Translations under genes and position numbers: made by a program
The notes under the pieces: generated by a model
What the model was told of the DNA's origin: nothing
Seen by the model: the letters and a program-made list of their open reading frames with translations, nothing else
The model's database searches: none
Assembly (NCBI RefSeq): GCF_015666175.1
Contig: NZ_JADPIE010000008.1
Span: 1-64,000 of the forward strand
Origin: Halonatronomonas betaini
GTDB lineage: Bacteria > Bacillota > Halanaerobiia > Halanaerobiales > Halarsenatibacteraceae
Length of the DNA stretch: 64,000 nt
Direction: 5' to 3'
Shown: piece by piece, positions 33,197-41,911 of the stretch
Layout: every line of letters begins with the position of its first letter
Position numbering within the stretch: position 1 is the stretch's first letter

Positions 33197-35611
33197 ATGA
33201 CCAGATTATCGGCTGAAGAGTTAAGATGTTTATGTCTATCAGAAGAGTTGGACTTTAAAACAACTGACGATTTGGATAAGTATGAAGAAGATATAATTGG
33301 GCAGAGAAGAGCAGTTGAGGCTGTTGACTTTGGTTGTACAATTGATCGTGAAGGCTATAATATATTTATGGCTGGAATTCCTGGAACTGGTAAGAAAACC
33401 TATGCAAGAAAAATTGCAAACAAAAAAGCAGATAAACTTGAAACACCTGATGATTTAATCTATATATTTAATTTTTCTAATTCAGAAAATCCTAAAGCCC
33501 TCACTATTCCTGCTGGTAGAGGAAAACATCTTAGAGATGAGATGGAGAGAATGGTGGAAGAGCTAAAAGAAGAAATTCCTAATCAGTTTGAAGGGGAAGA
33601 GTTTGAAGAAAAAAGAAATGAGATTATGGCTGAATATCAGCGTAAGTCGAATAAAATGATGGAAGATTTTGATCAGGAGATCCGTGAAGAAGGATTTATG
33701 TTACAGAATACTAAGCAGGGTCCTGTTCCTGTGCCTTTAGATGAAAATGGAGAACCACTTGAACAGGATGATTATCAGAAATATGATGAAGAAAAGAGAC
33801 AGGAAATTCGCAATAAAAGTCAGGATATTAAGAAGCGTCTTGAAAAATTATTACGGAAGATTCGTGAAATGAAAGAAGAAGCCCAGGAAGAGATGGATGA
33901 TTTAAAATCAAAGATGGGCCTTGCTGTAGTTCAGCCTATTATAGATCAGCTAAAGCATCGGTTTTCAGATTGTGGTGAGGAAATTATAGAATATTTCAAT
34001 GATGTTCAGGAAGATATTCTGGAAAATTTAGATCAATTTATTGATGATCAAAAAGAAAATCAATTACCTTTTCCAGTTCAATTTCAGGGTGATGATAATT
34101 TTTTAACTAGATACAAAGTTAATCTATTAGTAGATAATTCAAAGACTGAAGGTGGACCTGTAATTCATGAAACTAATCCGACCTATTATAATTTATTTGG
34201 TAAAATAGAAGGTAAAAGCCAGATGGGTACTATAACTACTGATTTTACAATGATTAAAGCAGGTGCAATTCATAAGGCTAATGGAGGTTATTTGGTACTA
34301 CAGGCAAGAGATGTTCTTACTAATCCTTTTTCCTGGGAAACTTTAAAAAGGGCATTAATTAATCAGGAGTTAAAAGTAGAAAATATTGGTGAGCAATATA
34401 GAACTTTCCCTATAAGTTCTTTAAAACCAGAGGCATTTGATATTGATGTTAAAGTGATATTAATTGGCAATCCCTATATTTATAGATTGCTTTATCATTA
34501 TGATGAAGAATTTAAAAAACTGTTTAAAATAAAGGCTCATTTTGATGTTGAAATGGAAAGAAATCATGAAAACATGACCAAATTTGCCAGGTTTATAGCT
34601 TCAGTTAGTGATAGGGAAGGCTTAAAACATTTTACTGCTGATGCAGTTTCTAAAATAATAGAATATAGTAGTAGATTAACTGGAGATACTAAAAAGATGT
34701 CTACCAGGTTTAATAAAATCATGGAGCTTCTTTATGAATCCAATACCTGGGCAGAGTTAGAAGAAAATGAATTTGTTGAAGCAGATAATATATTAAGGGC
34801 AATTGATAAAAAAGAAGACAGATCCAATCTCACAGAGGAAAAAATTCAAGAGATGATCGAAAGAGATCATCTAATGATAGATGTTACTGGTGAAGAGACA
34901 GGTCAGATAAATGGATTATCAGTATATCAAAATGGAGAGTATTCATTTGGCAGACCGAGCAGGATTACCTGTCAGACATATTTAGGCCAGGAGGGTGTAG
35001 TAAATATTGAACGTGAAGCTAAAATGAGCGGCAAGATCCATGATAAAGGGGTATTAATTCTTTCTGGATATCTTGGTGGGAAGTATGCCCAGGAAAAGCC
35101 ACTATCATTATCAGCTTCAATAGCTTTTGAACAGTCATATTCTGGTGTTGACGGAGATAGTGCTTCCTGTGCTGAGCTTTTAACTATTATTTCATCAGTT
35201 ACTGGACTTCCTTTAAGGCAGGACCTAGCCATCACAGGCTCAATGAACCAGCGTGGAAAGGTTCAGCCAATTGGAGGAGTTAATTATAAAATAGAGGGCT
35301 TTTATCAGGTCTGTGAATCCAGAGATTTAACTGGAGAGCAAGGCGTTGTAATTCCAGAACAGAATAAAGAGAACTTAATGTTGAAAGATAAAATTGTTGA
35401 TAGTGTTGAATCTGGTGAGTTTAATGTTTATACAATTACTGAAATAGATGAAGCTATCGAACTGTTTTTTGACAGACCTGCAGAAGAAGTTCATGAGGCA
35501 GTTATAGAAGCATTAGATGAGATGGCAGAAAATCTTAAAGAAATGAAACCTGGTGCTCAGAAAAAAGAAGATGAAGATATTGAAGAAGATAAAGAGGAAC
35601 CTCGTCATTAA
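33197..35611 (+). CDS. Lon-like ATP-dependent protease (LonB/COG1067 type)
   Basis: A large AAA+ serine protease of the bacterial LonB-like branch, about 804 residues. Walker A is GIPGTGKKT near residue 60. A long charged coiled-coil insertion (about 115-260) follows, then the rest of the ATPase core (GGYLVLQARDVLTNPFSW near 360). The C-terminal S16 protease domain carries the predicted catalytic Ser at about 657 (DSASCAEL) and Lys at about 698 (IGGVNYK). ATG 33197 is chosen because AAGGAGGG lies 6 bases upstream. Its divergent neighbour is rex and it is followed by hsp20. Confidence 0.92.
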   Translation: MTRLSAEELRCLCLSEELDFKTTDDLDKYEEDIIGQRRAVEAVDFGCTIDREGYNIFMAGIPGTGKKTYARKIANKKADKLETPDDLIYIFNFSNSENPKALTIPAGRGKHLRDEMERMVEELKEEIPNQFEGEEFEEKRNEIMAEYQRKSNKMMEDFDQEIREEGFMLQNTKQGPVPVPLDENGEPLEQDDYQKYDEEKRQEIRNKSQDIKKRLEKLLRKIREMKEEAQEEMDDLKSKMGLAVVQPIIDQLKHRFSDCGEEIIEYFNDVQEDILENLDQFIDDQKENQLPFPVQFQGDDNFLTRYKVNLLVDNSKTEGGPVIHETNPTYYNLFGKIEGKSQMGTITTDFTMIKAGAIHKANGGYLVLQARDVLTNPFSWETLKRALINQELKVENIGEQYRTFPISSLKPEAFDIDVKVILIGNPYIYRLLYHYDEEFKKLFKIKAHFDVEMERNHENMTKFARFIASVSDREGLKHFTADAVSKIIEYSSRLTGDTKKMSTRFNKIMELLYESNTWAELEENEFVEADNILRAIDKKEDRSNLTEEKIQEMIERDHLMIDVTGEETGQINGLSVYQNGEYSFGRPSRITCQTYLGQEGVVNIEREAKMSGKIHDKGVLILSGYLGGKYAQEKPLSLSASIAFEQSYSGVDGDSASCAELLTIISSVTGLPLRQDLAITGSMNQRGKVQPIGGVNYKIEGFYQVCESRDLTGEQGVVIPEQNKENLMLKDKIVDSVESGEFNVYTITEIDEAIELFFDRPAEEVHEAVIEALDEMAENLKEMKPGAQKKEDEDIEEDKEEPRH

Positions 35612-35696
35612 TCGAGATTAATTGAGTAATTAGCAGCTAATCAATTCTAATATAAAATTAGCGTATATTTTTAGATTTTTAAATCTCTGACCATGC

Positions 35697-35725
35697 TTGA
35701 CCATTAGTTATAATTTCAATATAAT
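35697..35725 (+). promoter_or_regulatory. Promoter of hsp20
   Basis: TTGACC and consensus TATAAT are separated by 17 bases, 66 bases before the hsp20 start. Confidence 0.7.
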
Positions 35726-35737
35726 AGTAATTGAAAT
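35713..35737. promoter_or_regulatory. Inverted repeat overlapping the hsp20 promoter -10 region
   Basis: ATTTCAAT and ATTGAAAT form a perfect 8-bp inverted repeat with a 9-base spacer. This is the geometry of CIRCE but not its sequence. It covers the -10 box, so it is well placed for a repressor. A second pair (TTGACCAT near 35697 and ATGGTCAA near 35749) brackets it. Confidence 0.5.
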
Positions 35738-35790
35738 AAAGATCAGTGATGGTCAAAAATAATAAAAATTATATCTGGAGGTGGTTTTGA

Positions 35791-36222
35791 ATGTTTGATT
35801 TAGTACCTTTTAGAAGAAGAAACCGTCAGATGCAGGGTCAGGATCCAATGGAAAGCTTAATTAATAGTTTCTTTGATGATAGCTTTACAAGTATGACTGC
35901 AAACTTTAAAACAGATATTATTGAACAGGAAGATAAATATGTAATTGAAGCTGAATTGCCAGGAATGCATAAAGATGATATTGAACTAGAAATTGATAAT
36001 GATCGTTTAACAATTTCAGCAAATCAGACTCATGAAGTAAAAGAAGAAGAGGAAAACTATATTCGCCGTGAAAGAAGAACTGGATCATTCCAGCGTTCAT
36101 TTTATATTGACAACGTTCAGGAAGATGATATAAAAGCCAGTTATGATAATGGCATCTTAAAAATTTATCTTCCTAAAAAAGAGCCAACAAAGCCAAAGCG
36201 GAGAGAAATTGAAATTGAATAA
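35791..36222 (+). CDS. Small heat-shock protein, Hsp20 family
   Basis: A 143-residue ATP-independent holdase chaperone. The alpha-crystallin domain spans about residues 38-130 (KYVIEAELPGMHKDDIELEI, then the family GILKIYLPK near 125). A short N-terminal arm and a basic-acidic tail complete it. TGGAGGTGG lies upstream. The promoter overlaps an inverted repeat suggesting stress-responsive repression. It stands downstream of the Lon-like protease gene but has its own promoter and terminator. Confidence 0.95.
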   Translation: MFDLVPFRRRNRQMQGQDPMESLINSFFDDSFTSMTANFKTDIIEQEDKYVIEAELPGMHKDDIELEIDNDRLTISANQTHEVKEEEENYIRRERRTGSFQRSFYIDNVQEDDIKASYDNGILKIYLPKKEPTKPKRREIEIE

Positions 36223-36237
36223 ATATAAGGAAATAAT

Positions 36238-36263
36238 AAGCCGGCCAATTATATGGCCGGCTT
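36238..36263 (+). terminator. Hairpin after hsp20
   Basis: A perfect 9-bp stem, AAGCCGGCC / GGCCGGCTT, with 8-base loop. The T-tract is weak. Confidence 0.75.
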
Positions 36264-36326
36264 ATTATCGTTATTTTGATAAGAATATATTATAAAAAAT
36301 ATAATCAAATTTAATCGCAAAAGTAC

Positions 36327-36355
36327 TTGACATCACAATATTACTCAGGTATACT
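36327..36355 (+). promoter_or_regulatory. Promoter of the glycine reductase operon
   Basis: TTGACA and TATACT are exactly 17 bases apart. The predicted start is about 55 bases ahead of the glycine riboswitch. No other promoter of this quality is seen inside the operon. Confidence 0.8.
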
Positions 36356-36412
36356 TAAAATAGAAATAAATTGTGAAAATATTCGTTTTAAAATTAAATA
36401 GTTTCAATATGG

Positions 36413-36585
36413 TTGAAAGAAGTGGGAGAGAGCTTTTTCAAGCCACCGAAGGGGTAAATTTATAATCTGACCAGGTTATAGATGAAACTCTCAGGTAAAA
36501 GGACTACTTCTGGACATATCTCTGGAGAAGCAATATTGTACCGAAGGAGCACCCTGTAATGAAATGCAGGTAATCTCTCAGGTTT
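36413..36585 (+). ncRNA. Tandem glycine riboswitch
   Basis: Two consecutive glycine aptamers are recognisable. The first has GGGAGAG at 36424, CACCGAAGGGG near 36445 and CTCTCAGG near 36490 followed by AAAAGGAC. The second has TCTGGAGA near 36520, ACCGAAGGAGCA near 36540 and CTCTCAGG near 36575. The tandem arrangement is that of the gcvT-type riboswitch. It precedes a terminator and the glycine reductase operon, so glycine probably favours read-through and switches on its own reduction. The direction of control is inferred. Confidence 0.93.
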
Positions 36586-36634
36586 AAAGACAGAGCGGTA
36601 ATGGTTAATTCTCATTACTGTTCTGTCTTTTTCG
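36586..36634 (+). terminator. Riboswitch expression-platform terminator
   Basis: AAAGACAGA..CGGTAATG pairs with CATTACTG..TCTGTCTTT, then TTT. Its 5' arm directly adjoins the second aptamer, as expected for a switchable terminator. Confidence 0.85.
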
Positions 36635-36678
36635 TTTATTATCAGTTTAAAGTGATATTTAGAAATGGGGTTATAGGG

Positions 36679-37068
36679 ATGGCTCAGAACAATGAAAAAG
36701 TTTTAATAATAATAACAAATAATCCTTTGGTTAAATCAGAGAGTATTTTAACAGAACATACAACATTGTTTTTCTCTGATCTCAATAAAGTCTTAACTAA
36801 AGCCAGGGATTTAATCCATCAGGGCTATAAGTTGATTACTCATCCTCTAGCTGGCAGTGTAAAACCATGGGCCAATCCATACAGAACAATAGTTCTGGAA
36901 GAAGGAAATCAATTAAATATGAGATCTCTGGAGATAATGGAAGGATCTTTGCAGAAATATAAGCAATTTGAAAATGACCTTGAAAAAGACTTCTCTGAAA
37001 AAACAAATGAAGCTGTCAGGCAAGATTACCAACTTATTGACTATGATCTTATTAAGGAGCTGATTTAA
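36679..37068 (+). CDS. grdX: GrdX family protein
   Basis: The first gene of the glycine reductase operon, 129 residues. Its biochemical role is unknown, although the family is a constant companion of grd operons. ATG 36679 is chosen; the reading frame runs open to an ATG at 36601, but that lies inside the riboswitch terminator. No transmembrane segments or cofactor motifs are evident. It ends 1 base before trxB. Confidence 0.85.
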   Translation: MAQNNEKVLIIITNNPLVKSESILTEHTTLFFSDLNKVLTKARDLIHQGYKLITHPLAGSVKPWANPYRTIVLEEGNQLNMRSLEIMEGSLQKYKQFENDLEKDFSEKTNEAVRQDYQLIDYDLIKELI

Positions 37069-37069
37069 A

Positions 37070-38284
37070 ATGTCAGAAGTATATGATTTACTTATTATTG
37101 GAGGAGGTCCAGCAGGATTATCAAGTGCTATTTATGGATCCCGCTCCAAACTGAAAACACTGGTTTTAGAATCTAAAAGTAAAATGGGCGGTCAGGTAGC
37201 AGACTATCATGAGATGGAAAACTATCCAGGAGTCGTTGATACCACTGCTCCGGAGTTAGTTGAAAGCTTTGAAGAACATGCCAGGAAATTTGGTACTGAA
37301 TTTGCCAAAGGTGAAGTCAAAGAACTTGAGTTAGATGGGTTTATCAAGACCGTTAAGACAAAAAAGGGTGAAGAGTACAAAGCTAAAAGTATTGTTTTAG
37401 CAACAGGAGCAGAGCCAAGAAAGCTAGGCTGTGAAGGAGAGGCTGAATTTAAAGGTAAAGGAGTCTCTTATTGTGCAACCTGTGATGCCGACTTTTTCCA
37501 TGATCTTCATGTTGTTGTTGTCGGTAATGGTAACTCAGCAATAGAGGAAGCGATTTACCTGACAAAGTTTGCTGCTAAAGTTACAATTATTGTTATCCAT
37601 GAAGAGGGCAAAATGGATGCAGAAAAACTCTTCCAGGAAAGAGCCTATGCCAATGACAAGATTGAATTTGTCTGGAACTCGACTTTACAGGAAGTTAAAG
37701 GTGAGGGTATTGTAGAGACAGCAGTTCTTAAAAATGTCAAGACAGGCGAGACAACTGAGATGGACTGTGATGGTATCTTTATCTTCATCGGTCGGGTGCC
37801 AAGTACTGACTTTTTAGAAGATACAGATGTTGAGCTGACAGAAGGTGGCTATATTAAGGCAGATGAAGATATGAAGACAACAGTACCTGGTGTTTATGCA
37901 GCAGGAGATGTTAGAGACAAGGTTGTCCGACAGGTTGTAACAGCAGCAGGAGATGGAGCAACAGCAGCAGTTATGGCCCAGAGTTATTTAGAAGCTGAAG
38001 AACACTGGAGAGACAATGTCTTAAAGACAGATAAGCAGGTAGTTGTAGCTTTCTGGAATCCAACCCAGGATGAGAGTTTAAATACCCTGCAGGATATTGA
38101 AGAGTTAGGTGTTGAAGCTGATGAAACCAAGAAGCTTGTCAAGATAGATACCTATAGAAATAGATTGATAACTAAGCGTTATAATATTACAAAGGTGCCG
38201 ACAGTATTGATAATAGAGTCTGGTGAAGAGGTCGAGAGAGTAGAGAATCCGACTGAGGAGGAACTAGCTAGACTTTTAAAATAA
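37070..38284 (+). CDS. trxB: Thioredoxin reductase with extra C-terminal thioredoxin-like domain
   Basis: A flavoprotein that reduces thioredoxin for glycine reductase. The FAD site IGGGPAGLSSA lies at residue 10. The redox pair CATC is near 137, the NADPH site VVGNGNSAIEEA near 155 and the FAD motif TTVPGVYAAGDV near 285. Typical enzymes end near residue 310; this one continues to 404. The extra 95 residues look like a thioredoxin fold (VVVAFWNP, KVPTVLI with a cis-proline) but lack the CxxC (WNPTQDES instead). Fusion of a dead thioredoxin domain may dock partners. It is coupled tightly to grdX. Confidence 0.93.
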   Translation: MSEVYDLLIIGGGPAGLSSAIYGSRSKLKTLVLESKSKMGGQVADYHEMENYPGVVDTTAPELVESFEEHARKFGTEFAKGEVKELELDGFIKTVKTKKGEEYKAKSIVLATGAEPRKLGCEGEAEFKGKGVSYCATCDADFFHDLHVVVVGNGNSAIEEAIYLTKFAAKVTIIVIHEEGKMDAEKLFQERAYANDKIEFVWNSTLQEVKGEGIVETAVLKNVKTGETTEMDCDGIFIFIGRVPSTDFLEDTDVELTEGGYIKADEDMKTTVPGVYAAGDVRDKVVRQVVTAAGDGATAAVMAQSYLEAEEHWRDNVLKTDKQVVVAFWNPTQDESLNTLQDIEELGVEADETKKLVKIDTYRNRLITKRYNITKVPTVLIIESGEEVERVENPTEEELARLLK

Positions 38285-38312
38285 ACTTATTATAACCAGG
38301 GAGGTGAAAGAA

Positions 38313-38633
38313 ATGCTAGAGCTTAATAAAGAAAATTTTGATAGTGAAGTTTTAGAGAGTGATGGTATAGTTGTTGTAGATTTCTGGAGTGAGAGCTGTG
38401 ACCCATGTAAGGAATTAATGCCTGAGGTAGAAAAGCTGGCTGAAGAGTATGGCGATAAAGCCAAGTTTGCCAAGTTAAATATTAAAGGCAACCGTCGTTT
38501 AGCCATGAAGCAGCAGGTAATGGGTCTTCCATCAATAGTCTTTTATGTTGATGGAGAGAAGACAGAGCATTTAAGCGGTGATGATTTAGAGCCAGCTGAT
38601 ATTGAAGCAACTCTAAATGAGTTATTAGGATAA
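38313..38633 (+). CDS. trxA: Thioredoxin of the glycine reductase system
   Basis: A 106-residue thioredoxin that passes electrons from TrxB to selenoprotein A. The active site reads SCDPC in place of the usual WCGPC. The cis-proline VMGLPSI is intact. Divergent active-site sequences are known among thioredoxins of amino-acid fermenters. ATG 38313 is preferred (GGGAGG 8 bases upstream) over the GTG at 38304, which overlaps the ribosome site. Its stop precedes grdE by about 28 bases. Confidence 0.92.
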   Translation: MLELNKENFDSEVLESDGIVVVDFWSESCDPCKELMPEVEKLAEEYGDKAKFAKLNIKGNRRLAMKQQVMGLPSIVFYVDGEKTEHLSGDDLEPADIEATLNELLG

Positions 38634-38661
38634 TTGTCAAAATTTGAAGGGAGGTGACTTT

Positions 38662-39945
38662 ATGCAACTGGAATTAGGAAAAATTCATATTAAAGATGTT
38701 GAGTTTGGTGAAGAAAATAAAGTTGAAAATGGCCTTTTAACAATTGATAAAGAGGCACTGTTGCATAAAATAAAAGATGATCATCGGATCGAAAGCATTG
38801 ATCTGGAAATAGTCAGACCTGGTGATAATGTTAGGATTATGCCAGTTAAAGATGTTATCGAGCCAAGGTGTAAAATTGAAGGTGGCGATGTATTTCCAGG
38901 ATTTGTTGGGTCTGAGGATCTTGTAGGTTCAGGAAAGACTATTGCTTTATCAGGGGTTTCTGTAGTCACAACTGGAGAGGTAGTAGGCTTCCAGGAAGGT
39001 ATTATTGATATGTCAGGTCCTGGAGCAGATTATACACCATTTTCAAAACTTATAAATATTGTGATTACATGTGAAGTAAAAGATGATATTAAATCTCATA
39101 TCCATGAAGAAGTTCTCCGTTTAATTGGTTTAACAGCAGCTAAATATATCGGAGAAGCAGGCAAGACCTGTGATCCAGATGAAGTCAAAACCTATACCCA
39201 CAGTCCATTGCTAGAAGCCTGTGAATTAGGTGGGGATCTTCCAAAAGTCGGGTATGTCTATATGTTACAGACTCAGGGGCTGCTCCATGATACCTATGTA
39301 TACGGAGTAGACGCCAAAGAAATATTACCGACTATTATTTCGCCGACTGAAGTTATGGATGGAGCAATTGTTAGTGGTAATTGTGTATCAGCCTGTGATA
39401 AGAATGCAACTTACTTCCATCAAAATAACCCGATAATTGAAGAACTTTTTGCTAGAGATGGTAAAGATCTTAACTTTGTAGCCACAATTATTACTAATGA
39501 AAATGTAACCCTGGCTGATAAGGAAAGGTCATCAAGTTATACAGCCCGTCTGGCAGAAAAGATCGGTTTAGATGCAGCAATTGTATCCCAGGAAGGTTTT
39601 GGAAATCCTGATGCCGACCTGATTATGAACTGCAAGAAGCTTGAGGATAAAGGGATTAAAACTGTTCTAACTACCGATGAATATGCCGGTAGAGATGGAG
39701 CCTCTCAATCCCTGGCAGATTCAACACCAGAGGCAGATGCTGTTGTAACAGCTGGAAATGCTAATGAGGTTATTGAACTGCCGCCAATGGAAAGAGTTAT
39801 CGGCCATGAAAGATTTGCTAATAAAATTGCCGGTGGCTTCGAAGGAAGTCTGGCTGAAGATGGCAGTATAACTGTTGAAATTCAGGCTATTACAGGATCA
39901 ACAAATGAATTAGGTTTTAACAAATTAACAGCAAGAGGATATTAA
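38662..39945 (+). CDS. grdE: Glycine reductase component B, pyruvoyl proprotein (alpha/beta)
   Basis: The precursor of the two small subunits of component B, which binds glycine by a pyruvoyl group. Cleavage is expected at the cysteine in SGNCVSACDK, about residue 241, giving a new N-terminal pyruvoyl group. The 427 residues fit the family. ATG 38662 is chosen with AAGGGAGGTGA 7 bases upstream. It lies between trxA and the selenoprotein gene grdA, the usual order. Confidence 0.95.
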   Translation: MQLELGKIHIKDVEFGEENKVENGLLTIDKEALLHKIKDDHRIESIDLEIVRPGDNVRIMPVKDVIEPRCKIEGGDVFPGFVGSEDLVGSGKTIALSGVSVVTTGEVVGFQEGIIDMSGPGADYTPFSKLINIVITCEVKDDIKSHIHEEVLRLIGLTAAKYIGEAGKTCDPDEVKTYTHSPLLEACELGGDLPKVGYVYMLQTQGLLHDTYVYGVDAKEILPTIISPTEVMDGAIVSGNCVSACDKNATYFHQNNPIIEELFARDGKDLNFVATIITNENVTLADKERSSSYTARLAEKIGLDAAIVSQEGFGNPDADLIMNCKKLEDKGIKTVLTTDEYAGRDGASQSLADSTPEADAVVTAGNANEVIELPPMERVIGHERFANKIAGGFEGSLAEDGSITVEIQAITGSTNELGFNKLTARGY

Positions 39946-39979
39946 ATTAAGATAAAAATATTACGGAGGTGCTAAACTC

Positions 39980-40447
39980 ATGTTAGAGAATAAAAAAGTA
40001 GCAATTCTCGGAGACCGGGACGGAGTACCTGGACCGGCTATCGAAGAATGCATAAAGACTACTGAAGCAGAAGTAGTCTTTACAACAACAGAGTGTTTTG
40101 TCTGAACAAGCGCAGGAGCCATGGACCTGGAAAACCAGCAAAGAATTAAGGATTTAGCCGATGAGCACGGTGCAGAAAATCTAGTAGTTATCTTAGGTGG
40201 AGCCGAAGCAGAAGCTTCCGGACTTGCCTGTGAAACTGTTAGTAACGGCGATCCAACCTTTGCAGGTCCACTGGCAGGAGTCCAGTTAGGACTCGCAGCT
40301 TATCATATTATGGAACCTGAAATCAAGAATGAAGTCGATGAAGATGTCTATGAAGAGCAGATCAGCATGATGGAAATGGTTCTTGAAGTAGACGAGATTA
40401 TCGAAGAAGTTAAAGAATATAGAGAAAAATTCAGTAAATTTGTATAA
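39980..40447 (+). CDS. grdA: Glycine reductase complex selenoprotein A (selenocysteine at UGA)
   Basis: Selenoprotein A (155 residues) carries the carboxymethyl-selenoether intermediate. An in-frame TGA at 40103-40105 is codon 42, within the motif CFVU-TSAG that is conserved in GrdA. Reading it as selenocysteine joins the short upstream segment ([20 protein letters not shown]) to the long downstream part ([12 protein letters not shown]). Without recoding the gene would look broken. ACGGAGGTG precedes the ATG at 39980. A weak stem-loop follows the UGA. SelA, SelB and tRNA-Sec genes lie 5-8 kb downstream. Confidence 0.96.
40103..40140 (+). promoter_or_regulatory. Candidate bacterial SECIS region in grdA
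   Basis: The UGA at 40103 is followed by CAGG / CCTG (40113-40116 and 40126-40129) enclosing a 9-base loop. The stem is short, so the structural call is tentative. Recoding itself is well supported by the conserved protein context. Confidence 0.45.
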
Positions 40448-40480
40448 AAAACTAGGATATTTAAGAAAGGGGGGTGCAGC

Positions 40481-41797
40481 TTGAAAAAGCTAAAAGTAGT
40501 CCACTATTTAAATCAGTTCTTTGGACAGATCGGTGGTGAGGAGAAAGCCGATATTGCACCGCGATTAGAAGAAGGTCCAATTGGACCAGGTAATGCAATC
40601 AATGGCGGTATCAGCGATCACGGTGAAATCACCCATACCATTATCTGTGGAGATAGTTATTTCAATGAAAATAAAGATGATGCTTCAACTCAGATAGAAG
40701 ATTATTTAAAAGAAATCAATCCTGATTTATTAATTGCAGGTCCAGCCTTTAATGCTGGCCGTTATGGAATGGCTTGCGGATCAGTTGCAGAAATTGCTGC
40801 TGGCCTTGAAATTCCAGTTATATCAGGAATGTATCCTGAGAACCCTGGCTATGAGATGTTCCGTCAGTATGGATACTTTGTTGAAACAAGCAATTCAGCA
40901 GCTGGCATGAGAAAAGCAGTTCCAGCAATGATAGATCTTATCAAGAAATATGTTGAGACAGAAGGTGATCTCGGTAGCCCGGAGGAAGCAGGGTATATGC
41001 CCCGGGGTATTAGAAAGAACGTCTTTGTTGAAGAGAGAGGCGCTAAAAGAGCAGTTGATATGCTTATTAAAAAGATCAATGATCAGGATTTTGAAACAGA
41101 ATATCCAATGCCATCATTTGATCGGGTAAGCCCGGCTGCCCCATTAAGAAATATGAAAGATGCCAGAATTGCTCTGGTAACTTCTGGAGGAATTGTACCT
41201 AAAGGTAATCCAGATCATATTGAGTCCTCAAGTGCATCTAAATTTGGCCGTTATAAGCTCTCTGAATTAGAAGACTTAACTTCCCAGAGCCATGAGACAG
41301 CTCATGGAGGCTATGATCCGGTTTTTGCTAATGAAGATGCAGATTGTGTTCTTCCTGTTGATGTTTTAAGGGATATGGAAGATGAAGGCCGGATTGGCGA
41401 ACTCTTTGATTATTATTACTCAACAGTCGGTAATGGTACATCTGTAGCCAATGCTGTGGCCTATGCTAAAGAGATAGCCCAGGATTTAAAGGATAATGAT
41501 GTTCAGGCAGTTATCCTGACATCTACCTGAGGTACCTGTACTCGTTGCGGTGCAACGATGGTTAAAGAGATTGAAAGAGAAGGTATCCCGGTAGTTCATA
41601 TCGCTACAGTAGTTCCAATTTCAAAGACTGTAGGTGCCAATAGAATCGTACCTGCAATTGCCATCCCTCATCCACTCGGTAATCCAAAACTGGATGAAGA
41701 TGAAGAGAAAAATGTTCGGAGAGAGATAGTTGAAAGAGCTCTTAGAGCCTTAACAACTGAAATTAAAGAACAGACTGTCTTTGAAGAGTTAGATTAA
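40481..41797 (+). CDS. grdB: Glycine reductase component B gamma subunit (selenocysteine at UGA)
   Basis: The substrate-binding selenoprotein of component B. An in-frame TGA at 41528-41530 is codon 350, in the motif STU-GTC-TRC (UxxCxxC) found in GrdB. The two halves (349 residues before, 88 after) together make 438 residues, the normal length. The start is TTG at 40481 with AAGGGGGGTG upstream. A strong stem-loop lies just after the UGA. A hairpin after the stop separates grdB from grdC. Confidence 0.96.
41528..41560 (+). promoter_or_regulatory. Candidate bacterial SECIS element in grdB
   Basis: Twelve bases after the UGA, CGTTGC / GCAACG (41543-41548 and 41552-41557) form a 6-bp stem with apical loop GGT. 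The distance, and the loop with G residues, agree with elements bound by SelB. Confidence 0.6.
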
Positions 41798-41805
41798 GCT
41801 TAAAT

Positions 41806-41832
41806 TAGCGGTGGGCTCACTGTCCACCGCTA
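41806..41832 (+). terminator. Intercistronic hairpin between grdB and grdC
   Basis: A perfect 9-bp stem, TAGCGGTGG / CCACCGCTA, with a 9-base loop; the following stretch is AT-rich. A smaller GGGG/CCCC hairpin sits near 41872. They may tune the ratio of component B to component C. Confidence 0.6.
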
Positions 41833-41911
41833 TTATTATAAAATTTTTAGTTTTATTTTGCCAAAAGGCAGGGGGTAGATCCCCTTTAAAATTACAAGGA
41901 GGTATCATAAG

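Noticed and set aside
36601-36678. Longer start for grdX at 36601
   Set aside because: This ATG lies within the riboswitch terminator hairpin and would be unavailable; the ATG at 36679 matches the family length.
40103-40105. grdA as a frame broken by a stop codon (pseudogene)
   Set aside because: The TGA sits in the conserved CxxU motif of GrdA and Sec decoding genes are nearby, so it is recoded selenocysteine.
41528-41530. grdB split into two genes by TGA
   Set aside because: Both halves are GrdB, the frame continues and the UxxCxxC motif spans the TGA.
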